From positions 1 to 40,312 of the IMG/VR virus record IMGVR_UViG_3300008110_000568: DNA of 40,312 nucleotides; one strand, written 5' to 3'. The stretch's first letter is position 1; the number at the start of each line of letters is the position of its first letter. Positions 24,227-32,654 of this stretch are shown here, in pieces. Under the pieces are notes generated by a model, which was not told the origin of the DNA, made no database searches, and was given only the letters and a program-made list of their open reading frames with translations. The stretch comes from a virus. A program made the position numbers and the translations under genes.

Positions 24227-24692
24227 CAACACATATACATCAGAATGGGATGTTAAAGATATCCCTCCGATATCTATTGATGATTTAGCATTAGGCTCAA
24301 CTATCGATTTATCCAGCATTGCAGGTGCTACCGGCAATTATACTATTGGTACTAGCATGGGGTCAAACGGAACTTTCTATACTAACAATACTGCAAACAA
24401 TTACACGTGGGCCACTAATAATACTAATCCATATGTAACAATCGGCAGCACGGGTTTGACAGGGTCAACTGGACTTAAAGTTACGTCAGACGCAGAGTTT
24501 GACGGTGATATCAAATGGAAAGGTCGTAGTCTAGGTAAGATGCTTGAGACTATTGAAGATAGGCTTGCTATTATTCAAGATCCAGATCCAGAGAAACTTA
24601 AAAAATTTGCGGCTCTTAAAAAAGCCTATGACAATTATAAATTGTTAGAAAAACTTATCGGCGACGATTATGACGATAAAGAAGACAAGTGA
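24219..24692 (+). CDS. Conserved phage hypothetical protein
   Basis: This 157-residue protein has a Ser/Thr/Asn-rich N-terminal part (residues 1-85), the segment GLKVTSDAEFDGDIKWKGRS, and a C-terminal coiled-coil (LGKMLETIEDRLAIIQ...KLLEKLIG). The middle motif followed by a coiled coil is familiar from many T4-like aquatic phage proteins of unknown function, possibly virion-associated. The start overlaps the glutaredoxin stop, and a 54-residue ORF overlaps its end. Confidence 0.6.
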   Translation: MANNTYTSEWDVKDIPPISIDDLALGSTIDLSSIAGATGNYTIGTSMGSNGTFYTNNTANNYTWATNNTNPYVTIGSTGLTGSTGLKVTSDAEFDGDIKWKGRSLGKMLETIEDRLAIIQDPDPEKLKKFAALKKAYDNYKLLEKLIGDDYDDKEDK

Positions 24693-24834
24693 AGTCGAAA
24701 AGTTAGAACAACAATTGACCCTGTTAACTAGACAGGTACTTGATATGGCTAAACGAATTCAATACCTCGAAAGAGAAAATTCTCGCCGACGCGGAGAAGT
24801 GGGGCAAATTGCAGGACACTTAAATAGAAAATAA
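24670..24834 (+). CDS. 54-residue coiled-coil protein
   Basis: This short ORF starts inside the end of the upstream gene in another frame. It encodes a clear coiled coil: residues 8-38 have Leu/Ile at heptad positions (VEKLEQQLTLLTRQVLDMAK, then RIQYLEREN), followed by a basic SRRRGE stretch. Similar short coiled-coil ORFs occur after this gene in related phages. Its ATG lies 23 nt before the upstream stop. Confidence 0.6.
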   Translation: MTIKKTSEVEKLEQQLTLLTRQVLDMAKRIQYLERENSRRRGEVGQIAGHLNRK

Positions 24835-24848
24835 TACAAAGGAAAAAT

Positions 24849-25136
24849 ATGTTATTAAGTAAACCGATGGCAACAGGTGATGTTGTAAGTATTAAATTAA
24901 TCAACGGTGATGAACTCATTGCACGTTTAGAATCAGACGATCAACATGGTATTACTATTGATCGTCCATTAGCTCTTACTATGCAAGGTGGTGGACTCGG
25001 TATGGTACCATGGGTATTACTCGGAGATAAAAATTCTATCACTCTACAAAGAGAGCACATTTTTGCCATGGTACCTAGCAAAAAAGATGCCGCTGATCAA
25101 TATGTAGCCGGTACCACCGGAATTGCATTAAGTTAA
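24849..25136 (+). CDS. Sm/Hfq-like fold candidate protein
   Basis: This 95-residue protein follows an AAAGGAAAAAT ribosome binding site. The segment DVVSIKLINGDELIARLESDDQHGI followed by TIDRPLAL has the strand pattern of Sm/Hfq-like domains (hydrophobic strand, G-[DE]-E turn, strand). The end is DQYVAGTTGIALS. I associate it with a small conserved protein of T4-like phages. RNA binding or a ring assembly is possible but unproven. Confidence 0.55.
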   Translation: MLLSKPMATGDVVSIKLINGDELIARLESDDQHGITIDRPLALTMQGGGLGMVPWVLLGDKNSITLQREHIFAMVPSKKDAADQYVAGTTGIALS

Positions 25137-25144
25137 GGAGTCCT

Positions 25145-26239
25145 ATGCCAGTAGAATACCCAGTAGTAATTGCAGCCATTAAGGAGTGGATCGGTAAGCA
25201 TAAAACTATGCCCGACCCAGGAGTTGAGATTGGCGATCAACCTGCGGTACGTAAGGCTAGTGGGTCTGAAATGTTGTCCGCGGCATTTAAAGAATTAGGT
25301 ACATTAGCAGTCACTGGAGGGTTTAATTTTGCAACAGGCGGCACTGAAGGTTTTAATAAATTTTTTGATTCCTTACCGCCAGCCCTAAAAGAACCATTAG
25401 GTGCATTAAAAGACACATTTGGAAATCTTACTTCGTCTATTCCTGGAAGTGGTACATTTACTGATGCCCTTTCATCAATAAAAGAAAATTTTATTAATCC
25501 TATCGGAGATTCGTTGACATCATTTAAAACTGCTGTGCTAGGTGATTCATCGAGTTTAACGTCATTGGCACAAACTTATGAAACAACTGATCCAAGTGTT
25601 TCAAGTTGGTTAACATCAGCTTCTACAACGTTAGGAACAACTGTAAAAAATGCAATCGACTCTGCTAAAAGTTGGAGTGACAATTTGTCGCTAGGCGGCA
25701 CCTACGTCAATGGAGTTTGGGAACCTAGCAGTTTTACATTAACTGATGCAATAAGTGCAACTAATAATGCTGGCCGTGACTTCTTATCAAAATATGCAGG
25801 CATTACAGAAGCTCCTACTCTTACCGACCTTACAGGTACACTGGTTAAAGACAACTTGATAAATGATTTAAGTAGCAAATTATCCATCGAAAGATTAGCA
25901 AGAGAAAAAGATTTGTCGGACCCAACTATCAATGTCGACACAGGAAAAACTAATTTACAAGAACACCAGCAGGCAGTTGCCGAAGTCGAAGAAGCGGCAA
26001 TTGCACTACAGGATGAAGTTGACAGAAATAAAGAAAACGTAGCACGAATGTTGCAACAAGATTCAGCATTGGACGGAATTGCCAGCGTAACAAATACTCT
26101 TAACGGCATTCAAGATGAAGAGGCAATTGCTCTTTATAAGAAAACAATAAACCCAAATTTATTAAACACAGCTGAAAAGCTACAACCTTTAATGGCAGTA
26201 ACTGTAGATACACCGAATGCGGGCGAAGCACCAACTTAA
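25145..26239 (+). CDS. Putative virion protein with C-terminal coiled coil
   Basis: This 364-residue protein has an AAGGAG site 5 nt upstream. It is rich in Ser, Thr and Gly in the middle (GTLAVTGGFNFATGGTEGF; TSLAQTYETTDPSVSSWLTSA). From ~residue 245 it becomes helical, with a coiled-coil stretch (EHQQAVAEVEEAAIALQDEV) and a polar tail. No domain is recognised. Composition suggests a virion component such as a tail-length or internal protein. Confidence 0.5.
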   Translation: MPVEYPVVIAAIKEWIGKHKTMPDPGVEIGDQPAVRKASGSEMLSAAFKELGTLAVTGGFNFATGGTEGFNKFFDSLPPALKEPLGALKDTFGNLTSSIPGSGTFTDALSSIKENFINPIGDSLTSFKTAVLGDSSSLTSLAQTYETTDPSVSSWLTSASTTLGTTVKNAIDSAKSWSDNLSLGGTYVNGVWEPSSFTLTDAISATNNAGRDFLSKYAGITEAPTLTDLTGTLVKDNLINDLSSKLSIERLAREKDLSDPTINVDTGKTNLQEHQQAVAEVEEAAIALQDEVDRNKENVARMLQQDSALDGIASVTNTLNGIQDEEAIALYKKTINPNLLNTAEKLQPLMAVTVDTPNAGEAPT

Positions 26240-26255
26240 TTGGTAAAATCAACAG

Positions 26256-26291
26256 TTGACATAGCCTCCAATTTATTGTATTATAATACAA
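26256..26291 (+). promoter_or_regulatory. Sigma-70 promoter with 16-bp palindrome
   Basis: TTGACA, 17 nt and TATTAT form a promoter for the gene at 26304. TTGTATTATAATACAA (26276-26291) is a perfect palindrome across the -10 region and abuts the AAGGAG ribosome binding site, so it is a possible operator. Confidence 0.6.
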
Positions 26292-26303
26292 AGGAGATTA
26301 GCT

Positions 26304-26639
26304 ATGTCAGCACAAAACACCCTCAATAACCTAGAATCTTTTTGTCAAACTAACAGTGGTAACCCATTTATTTGGCAAGGTAAAAGTGGAACCTATCAGT
26401 GGAAACGTGGCAAAGATACTGCTACTGGATTAGTAAATGGTGTAGTACGAAAGTTAGCAGGGATCGATGCTTCCGGTCTACAAATTTGGGTAGTAGCAGG
26501 ATCTTTTAAAATTGATCCTAACGGTAATATTTTGCGCTTCACTGGATTGTCCAAAAGTGATCAAAAAACATTAAACTCTATTATTACAATTCCTGCCACT
26601 GTATTAACACATGATCTACTTCAACCTGAACATTCGTAA
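26304..26639 (+). CDS. Hypothetical protein
   Basis: This 111-residue protein follows an AAGGAG site and its own promoter. It contains NPFIWQGKSGTYQWKRGKDTA, ASGLQIWVVAGSFKIDPNG and a Ser/Lys-rich C-terminal helix. It appears small, soluble and beta-rich. No family is recognised. It overlaps the next gene by 29 nt. Confidence 0.6.
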   Translation: MSAQNTLNNLESFCQTNSGNPFIWQGKSGTYQWKRGKDTATGLVNGVVRKLAGIDASGLQIWVVAGSFKIDPNGNILRFTGLSKSDQKTLNSIITIPATVLTHDLLQPEHS

Positions 26640-26907
26640 TCCTAGATGGGTCAATCGTTTTAAAGCCATTAAATGGTGGGCAGGTAAAACTCCATTTGAA
26701 CACAAGTACTGGGAAGTACAAGTTATTAAAAACGATAATCTAGCTCGTCTAGAGTTTGAAATTACAACTCAACAAGATCATGCAGGTTGTAATTTAGAAC
26801 TAGGATTGTTTGGATACGAAATACATTTTACATTCTATGACAATCGTCATTGGAATTACGACGAACACCGTTGGATGTTTTACACAGAAGAAAAAGGATT
26901 GCACTAA
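26611..26907 (+). CDS. Conserved phage hypothetical protein
   Basis: This 98-residue protein is rich in Trp, His and Tyr (NPRWVNRFKAIKWWAGKTPF; FYDNRHWNYDEHRWMFYTEE). It has an antiparallel-beta look and no transmembrane segment. I recognise it as a small conserved protein type in T4-like phages, with function unknown. The stop overlaps the next start (TAATG). Confidence 0.6.
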   Translation: MIYFNLNIRNPRWVNRFKAIKWWAGKTPFEHKYWEVQVIKNDNLARLEFEITTQQDHAGCNLELGLFGYEIHFTFYDNRHWNYDEHRWMFYTEEKGLH

Positions 26908-27296
26908 TGACTATGCATCTCGAAGGCCCTTGGCTCAGCACCACAGGCAAGAAAAAAGGTAAGGTTAAGTTCCGCAATGCCGAAGAAGCACGTAAGAGTC
27001 GTGAACTAGACGAGTCTTGGAAAGAACTTCAAAAGAAGTGGGCAGTAGAAGAGGAAGATAAGAAACGCAGACGTGCTCTTACAGCAGAACCACTTTCTTA
27101 TAAACTTTCAGTTCCTGCAGGTCGTAGCACTTCTCATATCAAGAGTCGAGGTGACTTCACTGGTAATGCAACTCTAGCACCTGCCAAAGTCTACACAGGT
27201 ACTAAAGTAAAAGGTATTGCTACAATGCATAAGAGCAATGCCGTTCCAGTTTTTAGTGACGAAGAGGCTGTAGACATCAGCCGTATGCGCCGATAA
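26907..27296 (+). CDS. Conserved phage hypothetical protein
   Basis: The start at 26907 is chosen because its ATG overlaps the upstream stop and the family reading MTMHLEGPWLSTTGKKKGK begins there. The upstream in-frame ATG at 26850 would add 19 unrelated residues. The 129-residue product is very basic with helical charged stretches (AEEARKSRELDESWKELQKKW) and ends in SNAVPVFSDEEAVDISRMRR. Function unknown. Confidence 0.65.
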   Translation: MTMHLEGPWLSTTGKKKGKVKFRNAEEARKSRELDESWKELQKKWAVEEEDKKRRRALTAEPLSYKLSVPAGRSTSHIKSRGDFTGNATLAPAKVYTGTKVKGIATMHKSNAVPVFSDEEAVDISRMRR

Positions 27297-27299
27297 ATA
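27293..27299 (+). promoter_or_regulatory. Late promoter motif, leaderless arrangement
   Basis: ATAAATA ends 6 nt before the ATG at 27306 and overlaps the upstream stop. No Shine-Dalgarno precedes that start. Confidence 0.5.
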
Positions 27300-27305
27300 T
27301 TATCT

Positions 27306-28679
27306 ATGAACCCTACATTTAATGACAAACTATTTGCATATCTGGTACTATTAAGCGGACTATTAATTTCCGGAGTAGCAGAGTATTACTCTATTATGGG
27401 GTTAATTGCTATCTATCCAGCGGCTGTGATACCTGTTGTAATAATGGGAGTTGTACTTGGACTAGGTAAAATTAGTGCCACTATCTGGCTTAAACAAAAT
27501 TGGAGTTGGAGTCCGTTCTTTGTCAAGGCCTATGTATTGCCTGCTATTGTTGTACTAATGCTAATTACCAGTTTAGGTGTGTTTGGATTTTTGAGTAAAG
27601 CACACTCTGATCAAAGTCTAGTGTCGGGCGATGTTCAAAGTAAAATTGCTGTATATGATGAAAAGATTAAAACTTCGAAGGATAATATAGATGCTAATCG
27701 TAAAGCACTCAAACAGATGGATGAAGCTGTGGATCAAGTCATGGGTCGCAGTAACGATGAAAAGGGTGCCGACAAAGCTGTACAAATACGTCGGGCCCAA
27801 CTCAAAGAACGTGCTCGTTTACAAGCAGAAATCCAAGCCGAACAGAAAACAATTAGTAACCTTACTGAAGAACGGGCGCCTATTGCGGCTGAAGTCCGAA
27901 AGGTAGAAGCAGAAGTTGGTCCGATAAAATATATAGCACACTTGATCTATGGTGAGAACCCAGATGCTAATCTTCTAGAAAAAGCCGTTATATGGGTAAC
28001 CATACTAATCGTTGTTGTGCTAGATCCCCTTGCAGTTATCTTGTTACTAGCAAGTCAATACAGTTTCCAAAGATTTCGAGAACAACAAGAAGAACAAGAT
28101 GTTAAAGATTGGTTTACCGCCGGAAGAGAGAGAGCTCGCCAGTTAGACAAAGAAACCCCTGATCCTTATGTTGCGGATGTAGGAGAGAAACCTACAGAAG
28201 AAGAAAAACAAGAGATTGAACTTCATCAGCCCGAAACAAATAACGTTACAACTGTTACCTCTACAGTTAAAGAAATTACACCGCAATCAGAAAGACCTAT
28301 AGCAGAATCCCACCCATATCTAAATAAACCGTTTATACATTTTACTGATATGAAACCGCTGGCTTACAGAGCAGAAATGCCTTCTAAAGAAGAACTAAAA
28401 TCTGTAGGAATCGATGTTGCTGATCCTGTTAAAGAAACATTAGAAGATAAAGTAAAAAAATATGGATATAGTGCAGACGGTAGCACTATTCGTATAGGCA
28501 ACGGCGATATCTATACAAAAGAAGAATTTGACAAGTTAATGAATACTAGTTACGTTCAAAACGAAGAACAAGACCAAAGCGGTGTTTGGAATAAAGTAAT
28601 TTCTGAACAAGAATATAGACAAAAAGCAGAAGAAAAATTAAAAAATGAGTTTAACAATAACCCTAATAACGCCACCTGA
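27306..28679 (+). CDS. Membrane protein with coiled coil
   Basis: This 457-residue protein has hydrophobic segments near residues 8-30, 35-55, 75-97 and 225-255, the last being AVIWVTILIVVVLDPLAVILLLASQ. A long coiled coil (residues ~105-200) lies between the third and fourth segments. The C-terminal 200 residues are polar and charged, probably cytoplasmic. I associate this architecture with a conserved membrane protein of T4-like aquatic phages. Possible roles are membrane anchoring of replication, superinfection exclusion or lysis control. It is preceded by a late promoter core with no ribosome binding site. Confidence 0.65.
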   Translation: MNPTFNDKLFAYLVLLSGLLISGVAEYYSIMGLIAIYPAAVIPVVIMGVVLGLGKISATIWLKQNWSWSPFFVKAYVLPAIVVLMLITSLGVFGFLSKAHSDQSLVSGDVQSKIAVYDEKIKTSKDNIDANRKALKQMDEAVDQVMGRSNDEKGADKAVQIRRAQLKERARLQAEIQAEQKTISNLTEERAPIAAEVRKVEAEVGPIKYIAHLIYGENPDANLLEKAVIWVTILIVVVLDPLAVILLLASQYSFQRFREQQEEQDVKDWFTAGRERARQLDKETPDPYVADVGEKPTEEEKQEIELHQPETNNVTTVTSTVKEITPQSERPIAESHPYLNKPFIHFTDMKPLAYRAEMPSKEELKSVGIDVADPVKETLEDKVKKYGYSADGSTIRIGNGDIYTKEEFDKLMNTSYVQNEEQDQSGVWNKVISEQEYRQKAEEKLKNEFNNNPNNAT

Positions 28680-29049
28680 TATCTTCGAAAATGACAGTAC
28701 TGGAATCTTTCTTATAAATCTCACAGAAGAAGAGCAAGACGAAGCGACTAAATGGCTTGGAGAGTCTACTTTAGATCTAGACGTTAACATTTATTTCTCA
28801 CAAAATGAACCATACCCTGTATGGTTTTTGCATGCCTTGGCCTCTTCAAAACATAAGTATATTAACCTTGATAACACACACGGTATGGTGGAACTTTTAG
28901 CCAGTTATATATTAAGCAAAACATCTACTTATTATTCACTAACTGATAAAAATAAACAAGCCGTACTGGATCACATTAATGTAAACAGAGTCGAAAGTGT
29001 CAAGGACTTTTTAGAAAGAGTGTTAAGTGACAGTCAACAAAAACAATGA
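28645..29049 (+). CDS. Conserved phage hypothetical protein
   Basis: This 134-residue protein overlaps the membrane-protein gene by 35 nt and clpX by 23 nt. It begins MSLTITLITPPDIFENDSTGI and contains EEEQDEATKWLGE, PYPVWFLHALASSKHKYINLDNT and a helical C-terminus. I recognise it as a small conserved protein of T4-like phages with no assigned function. Confidence 0.6.
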   Translation: MSLTITLITPPDIFENDSTGIFLINLTEEEQDEATKWLGESTLDLDVNIYFSQNEPYPVWFLHALASSKHKYINLDNTHGMVELLASYILSKTSTYYSLTDKNKQAVLDHINVNRVESVKDFLERVLSDSQQKQ

Positions 29050-30268
29050 ACACCATTGCGATTTCTGTGGAAAAAGCAAGCAGGACGTAGAAAAACTCAT
29101 TGTGAGTGAAAACAGCGCAATCTGTAATGATTGTGTTGATCTTTGTGTCGATATACTCAAAGATGAAAAAATTAAAAAATTTCCGTTAGATGATTATAAA
29201 ACAGTATATAATCCTGTAAAGATTAAAGACTATCTAGACGAGTATATTATTGGCCAAGATGAAGCAAAGATAAGTTTAAGTGTTGCAGTATGTCAACATT
29301 TCAAGCGAATTACGCATCATAGGTCTGATATTGAATTAGAAAAGACTAACGTTCTTTTGCTTGGTCCTACTGGTTGTGGGAAAACATTTCTTGCAAAAAA
29401 ACTTGCCGATTATTTGCAAATTCCGTTTGCCATATGCGATGCAACTGGAATTACAGAAGCTGGTTATGTGGGTGATGATGTGGAAAGTGTTCTTATAAGA
29501 TTGCTAGCCAACGCTGACGGCGATATAGAAAAAGCCCAACGAGGTATTGTTTATATAGATGAAATTGATAAACTTGCTCGTAAGGGCGAGAGTATGAGCA
29601 TTACCCGAGATGTAAGTGGAGAAGGAGTCCAACAAGGTCTGCTCAAAATGATCGAAGGTACAGTTATGCGATTGCCTTCTAGCGATAAACGTAAAAATCC
29701 CAAAGGGGATATGTTAGAAATGGATACTACTAGTATCCTTTTTATTTGCGGCGGAGCATTTGTTGGGCTTGACAAAATAATCCAAAAACGTAAAGATGCT
29801 AACAGTATCGGGTTTAATAGTAAGGTAACAAGTAATAACGAATCTAGTACATACTATAATCAAGTTACAACTAAAGATCTTATTACATTTGGAATGATTC
29901 CCGAATTTATTGGACGATTTGGAATTATTACCAATGTAGAAGAGCTTAAAACTGAACAACTTGTACAAATTCTTAAAGAACCTAAAAACAGTCTAGTAAG
30001 ACAATACCAATATCTTTTTGAAATTGACGAAATTGAACTAGACTTCGAAGACGATGCATTTGAACAAATTGCCATTAAATCTAAAGAACTTAAAACCAAT
30101 GCTCGTGGTCTTAAAAATATTTTGGAAAAAGTCCTATTACCCTATCAATTTGATTCAATTAATCTAGTTGAAAGAGGTTTAACCAAAATTATTATAAGTA
30201 AAGAGTCTGTAGATGGAAATCCAGCCAAGCTAGTGTTTAATAAAAAGAATGACAAAAAATCCACGTAA
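29027..30268 (+). CDS. clpX: ClpX ATPase (AAA+ unfoldase)
   Basis: This 413-residue protein is a complete ClpX. The N-terminal zinc domain has C11, C14, C33 and C36. Walker A is GPTGCGKT (113-120), pore loop 1 is GYVG (146-149) and Walker B is VYIDEIDK (175-182). The IGF loop that docks ClpP is present (261-263, SIGFNSK), followed by PEFIGRFG and a sensor-2 NARGL. It should unfold tagged proteins and can couple to host ClpP. No clpP is seen in the window. The start is GTG, overlapping the upstream gene. A phage-encoded ClpX is unusual and suggests redirection of host proteolysis. Confidence 0.93.
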   Translation: MTVNKNNEHHCDFCGKSKQDVEKLIVSENSAICNDCVDLCVDILKDEKIKKFPLDDYKTVYNPVKIKDYLDEYIIGQDEAKISLSVAVCQHFKRITHHRSDIELEKTNVLLLGPTGCGKTFLAKKLADYLQIPFAICDATGITEAGYVGDDVESVLIRLLANADGDIEKAQRGIVYIDEIDKLARKGESMSITRDVSGEGVQQGLLKMIEGTVMRLPSSDKRKNPKGDMLEMDTTSILFICGGAFVGLDKIIQKRKDANSIGFNSKVTSNNESSTYYNQVTTKDLITFGMIPEFIGRFGIITNVEELKTEQLVQILKEPKNSLVRQYQYLFEIDEIELDFEDDAFEQIAIKSKELKTNARGLKNILEKVLLPYQFDSINLVERGLTKIIISKESVDGNPAKLVFNKKNDKKST

Positions 30269-30482
30269 AAAAGGTGTAGTTGTAGAAGTGAAAGATGGGA
30301 ACATCAATTCTGCCCTTAAAAAATTCAAGAGAAAAATGGACGACAGTAACAAACTAGTCGACCTTCTGAGAAAAACAGCTTACGAAAAACCTACAGAGGA
30401 ACGTAAACGTAAAAAAAGTGCCGCACGTAATAGGTGGCTTAAAAAGTTATCATCTGATAGTTTACCAAAGAAATTGTTTTGA
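30249..30482 (+). CDS. rpsU: Ribosomal protein bS21
   Basis: This 77-residue protein matches bS21: VVVEVKDGNINSALKKFKRK, then YEKPTEERKRKKSAA, then a basic tail. Length and basic composition agree with cellular bS21 (about 70). bS21 sits at the 30S platform near the anti-Shine-Dalgarno and affects initiation. Phage-encoded bS21 is known from large phages and may bias ribosomes toward phage mRNAs. It overlaps clpX by 20 nt and is followed by a gene whose TTG start overlaps its stop. Confidence 0.92.
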   Translation: MTKNPRKKGVVVEVKDGNINSALKKFKRKMDDSNKLVDLLRKTAYEKPTEERKRKKSAARNRWLKKLSSDSLPKKLF

Positions 30483-31237
30483 AAACTTGTTTTATATACC
30501 AACCCCAAGGTGTTGGGGATATTATATTCATTCAAAAAGTTGTACACCACTATAAATCTTTAGGGTACAAGATTGTTTTCCCATTGTATCCTTATTTTAT
30601 TTGGCTTAAGACTTATCTAGCTCAAGACGGAGTAGAGTTTCCTATGCTAGGCGGAGATAGGAAAATTTTAGAACCTTTCGATAACAGTGATAAATTTTTC
30701 TATCTTATGGGCAGTACATATGCCCTATTTAGAAAACCAGTTCATGCTGTAGATTTTGTTTATCTATCTTGCGGTCCGGCAACATTAGATGACGAAGAAA
30801 TGATGACAGCAAAATACAGCGTAGCCGACATCGATTATGAAGGTTGGCAAGACTATGTTAAAATTAATAGAAATAAAGAAAAAGAAGACGAGTTATTTTA
30901 TAATGTTCTAGGACTTCGTGATGACTCCGTTTTCACGCTGGTTAATGAATATTGTAGTAGCCATAAGATTGATATAGAACCGGTAGGCAACACTGTCTAT
31001 ATGAAAACTATCACCGGATATACTTCTTTCGATTGGATCAAAGTAATTGAGCGGTGCAGTCGACTTATTACAATTGATACAAGTATTCCAATCCTAGCCG
31101 AAGTCTATCTACCCAAACATGTACCCTGTCATCTCATCAATCGATATACTCCGGCCACTTTTGTAGATCTTCCAAAAATCTTTACTAGATTAAATTGGCA
31201 ATATTGTATTACTCCTGCAGATATAAAGATTGACTAA
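30479..31237 (+). CDS. GT-B/GT9-like glycosyltransferase-type protein
   Basis: This 252-residue protein starts with TTG overlapping the bS21 stop. The N-terminal QPQGVGDIIFIQKVVHHYKS has the GxGD loop and following helix of ADP-heptose:LPS heptosyltransferase (GT9)-like GT-B folds. Later, CSRLITIDTSIPILAEVY resembles the acceptor of the sugar-nucleotide in that family. The gene at 31791 is a diverged paralogue. It is shorter than true heptosyltransferases (~320-350), so the substrate is uncertain. Link to the HldE-like kinase at 37735 is an inference. Confidence 0.5.
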   Translation: MKTCFIYQPQGVGDIIFIQKVVHHYKSLGYKIVFPLYPYFIWLKTYLAQDGVEFPMLGGDRKILEPFDNSDKFFYLMGSTYALFRKPVHAVDFVYLSCGPATLDDEEMMTAKYSVADIDYEGWQDYVKINRNKEKEDELFYNVLGLRDDSVFTLVNEYCSSHKIDIEPVGNTVYMKTITGYTSFDWIKVIERCSRLITIDTSIPILAEVYLPKHVPCHLINRYTPATFVDLPKIFTRLNWQYCITPADIKID

Positions 31238-31258
31238 CCTTAAATAATTTGCTATAAT
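31230..31258 (+). promoter_or_regulatory. Sigma-70 promoter, leaderless arrangement
   Basis: TTGACT, 17 nt and TATAAT end 5 nt before the ATG at 31264. No Shine-Dalgarno is present. A TAAATA late core lies inside the spacer (31241-31246). Confidence 0.6.
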
Positions 31259-31263
31259 AGTTT

Positions 31264-31794
31264 ATGGCAAAACATTTAATGATCGACATGGAGACTATGG
31301 CTGTCTCCCCAAGCGCAGTTGTCCTTTCTTTGGGCGCTGTACATTTTAATCCCTACGGCAATGGATACGGAGATAAAATTTATTTCCGTATTGACCTTGA
31401 CGATCAAGATAAGTTGGGTAGAGAAATTGATCCCAATACTCTAGAATGGTGGGCTAAACAAGATCCTGCTATTATGGAAGAAGCATTTAGCCCGGACAAT
31501 CGTGTTCCTCTAGCAGATGCAATGGATCAGTTCCATAAGTTTGCTTGGGGATGTGATGCATTTTGGTCACATGGCGCAACTTTTGACCTAGTTATTATCG
31601 AGAACATTTACAGACAATTAAATAAACCACTTCCGTGGAGTTATTGGCAATTGCGTGATACTCGCACTATCTTTGATCTAGGATATGATCCAGATATGCC
31701 TCAAGGCGGGAAGCACGATGCCCTGCAGGATGCTATTCGGCAGGCAGTAGGTGTTCAAAACATCTACTCTAAACTTAAAATTAGACCGAGATGA
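31264..31794 (+). CDS. DEDDh 3'-5' exonuclease-like protein
   Basis: This 176-residue protein has the DEDDh exonuclease pattern: MIDMETM (D8, E10), WSHGATFDLVIIE (D108) and GGKHDALQDAIRQ (H151, D156). RDTRTIFDLG sits between them. It resembles the Rv2179c/DUF5051-type and T4 DexA-like phage exonucleases. It should remove nucleotides from 3' ends of DNA or RNA. The promoter upstream has a -10 box 5 nt before the ATG and no Shine-Dalgarno. The stop overlaps the next start (ATGA). Confidence 0.8.
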   Translation: MAKHLMIDMETMAVSPSAVVLSLGAVHFNPYGNGYGDKIYFRIDLDDQDKLGREIDPNTLEWWAKQDPAIMEEAFSPDNRVPLADAMDQFHKFAWGCDAFWSHGATFDLVIIENIYRQLNKPLPWSYWQLRDTRTIFDLGYDPDMPQGGKHDALQDAIRQAVGVQNIYSKLKIRPR

Positions 31795-32558
31795 AACCTT
31801 TTGAAAAATTATTTTTTGATAGTGCAGTTGGATTAGGCGATGCATTTGTAATGAATGGCATTGTCCATCATTATGGTAGACTTTGCACTACCCTTTATTA
31901 TCCTGCTCGTGCAGAGTTTTTTGATACGTTGACGTACCTATATAAAGATTATCCAAATATCGAAGTTTGGCGATTTTACGACAACGAACAAGAAGATTTC
32001 TTTGTAGAAAACAACAAGTTACTACGTGTAAGAAGCACACCGCTTATTACAAGTGAAATACATCGAGTTGGTTGTGAACCGGAACGGATTCATGTACACT
32101 GGCCACAACAAATATATGATAACTTTGATATCCCATTTAAAATGAGATATTTAGATTTTCATATGCCCGATCATGTTGAGGGGTCTGAAGAATTGTACCA
32201 GCAACTCACTGGAGGCGAAACTGATTATGTTCTAGTACATAGATATGCTAGCGATCGTCCAGATGGCATTCATTTTGAATTAGATGCCTTAAGAAAAGCC
32301 AAAGGACTTCCGGACAGAAAAATTATTGAAATCCGTGAAGGGCAGACTAAAAATATGTTACAATATAAGACGTTAATAGAAAGAGCTAGTGAAATACATT
32401 GTATTCCTAGTAGCTTCTTTAATTTTGTAGACAGTTTAATAACCAAAATTAATGCAACGTGTTTCTTTCACGATATACGGAAAAATTCGTTAATGAAAGT
32501 TAACAGTCGATGGAACGATCATAAGTGGAATGTAGTAACTTATGGAATACGGTTATAA
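31791..32558 (+). CDS. GT-B/GT9-like protein, paralogue of the 30479 gene
   Basis: This 255-residue protein begins with FDSAVGLGDAFVMNGIVHHY, the same GxGD plus VHHY opening as the 30479 protein. It continues with RVGCEPERIHVHWPQQIYD and ends in ERASEIHCIPSSFFNFVDSL, parallel to the CSRLITIDTS region of the paralogue. Both look like shortened GT-B sugar-nucleotide-binding proteins. It is coupled by 4 nt to the DEDD exonuclease. No gene follows for 565 nt. Confidence 0.5.
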   Translation: MKPFEKLFFDSAVGLGDAFVMNGIVHHYGRLCTTLYYPARAEFFDTLTYLYKDYPNIEVWRFYDNEQEDFFVENNKLLRVRSTPLITSEIHRVGCEPERIHVHWPQQIYDNFDIPFKMRYLDFHMPDHVEGSEELYQQLTGGETDYVLVHRYASDRPDGIHFELDALRKAKGLPDRKIIEIREGQTKNMLQYKTLIERASEIHCIPSSFFNFVDSLITKINATCFFHDIRKNSLMKVNSRWNDHKWNVVTYGIRL

Positions 32559-32596
32559 ATTGTTAGTTTTTTGGCTATTTTAGTACCATATAATTG

Positions 32597-32625
32597 TTGA
32601 CAAGATAATTAAATGACACTATAAT
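32597..32625 (+). promoter_or_regulatory. Consensus sigma-70 promoter for the noncoding RNA region
   Basis: TTGACA, a 17-nt spacer and TATAAT form a perfect consensus promoter. Transcription would start near 32632, about 490 nt before the next protein gene. Confidence 0.85.
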
Positions 32626-32654
32626 AATAACATAGAAAGCAAATTGTAAGGTTA

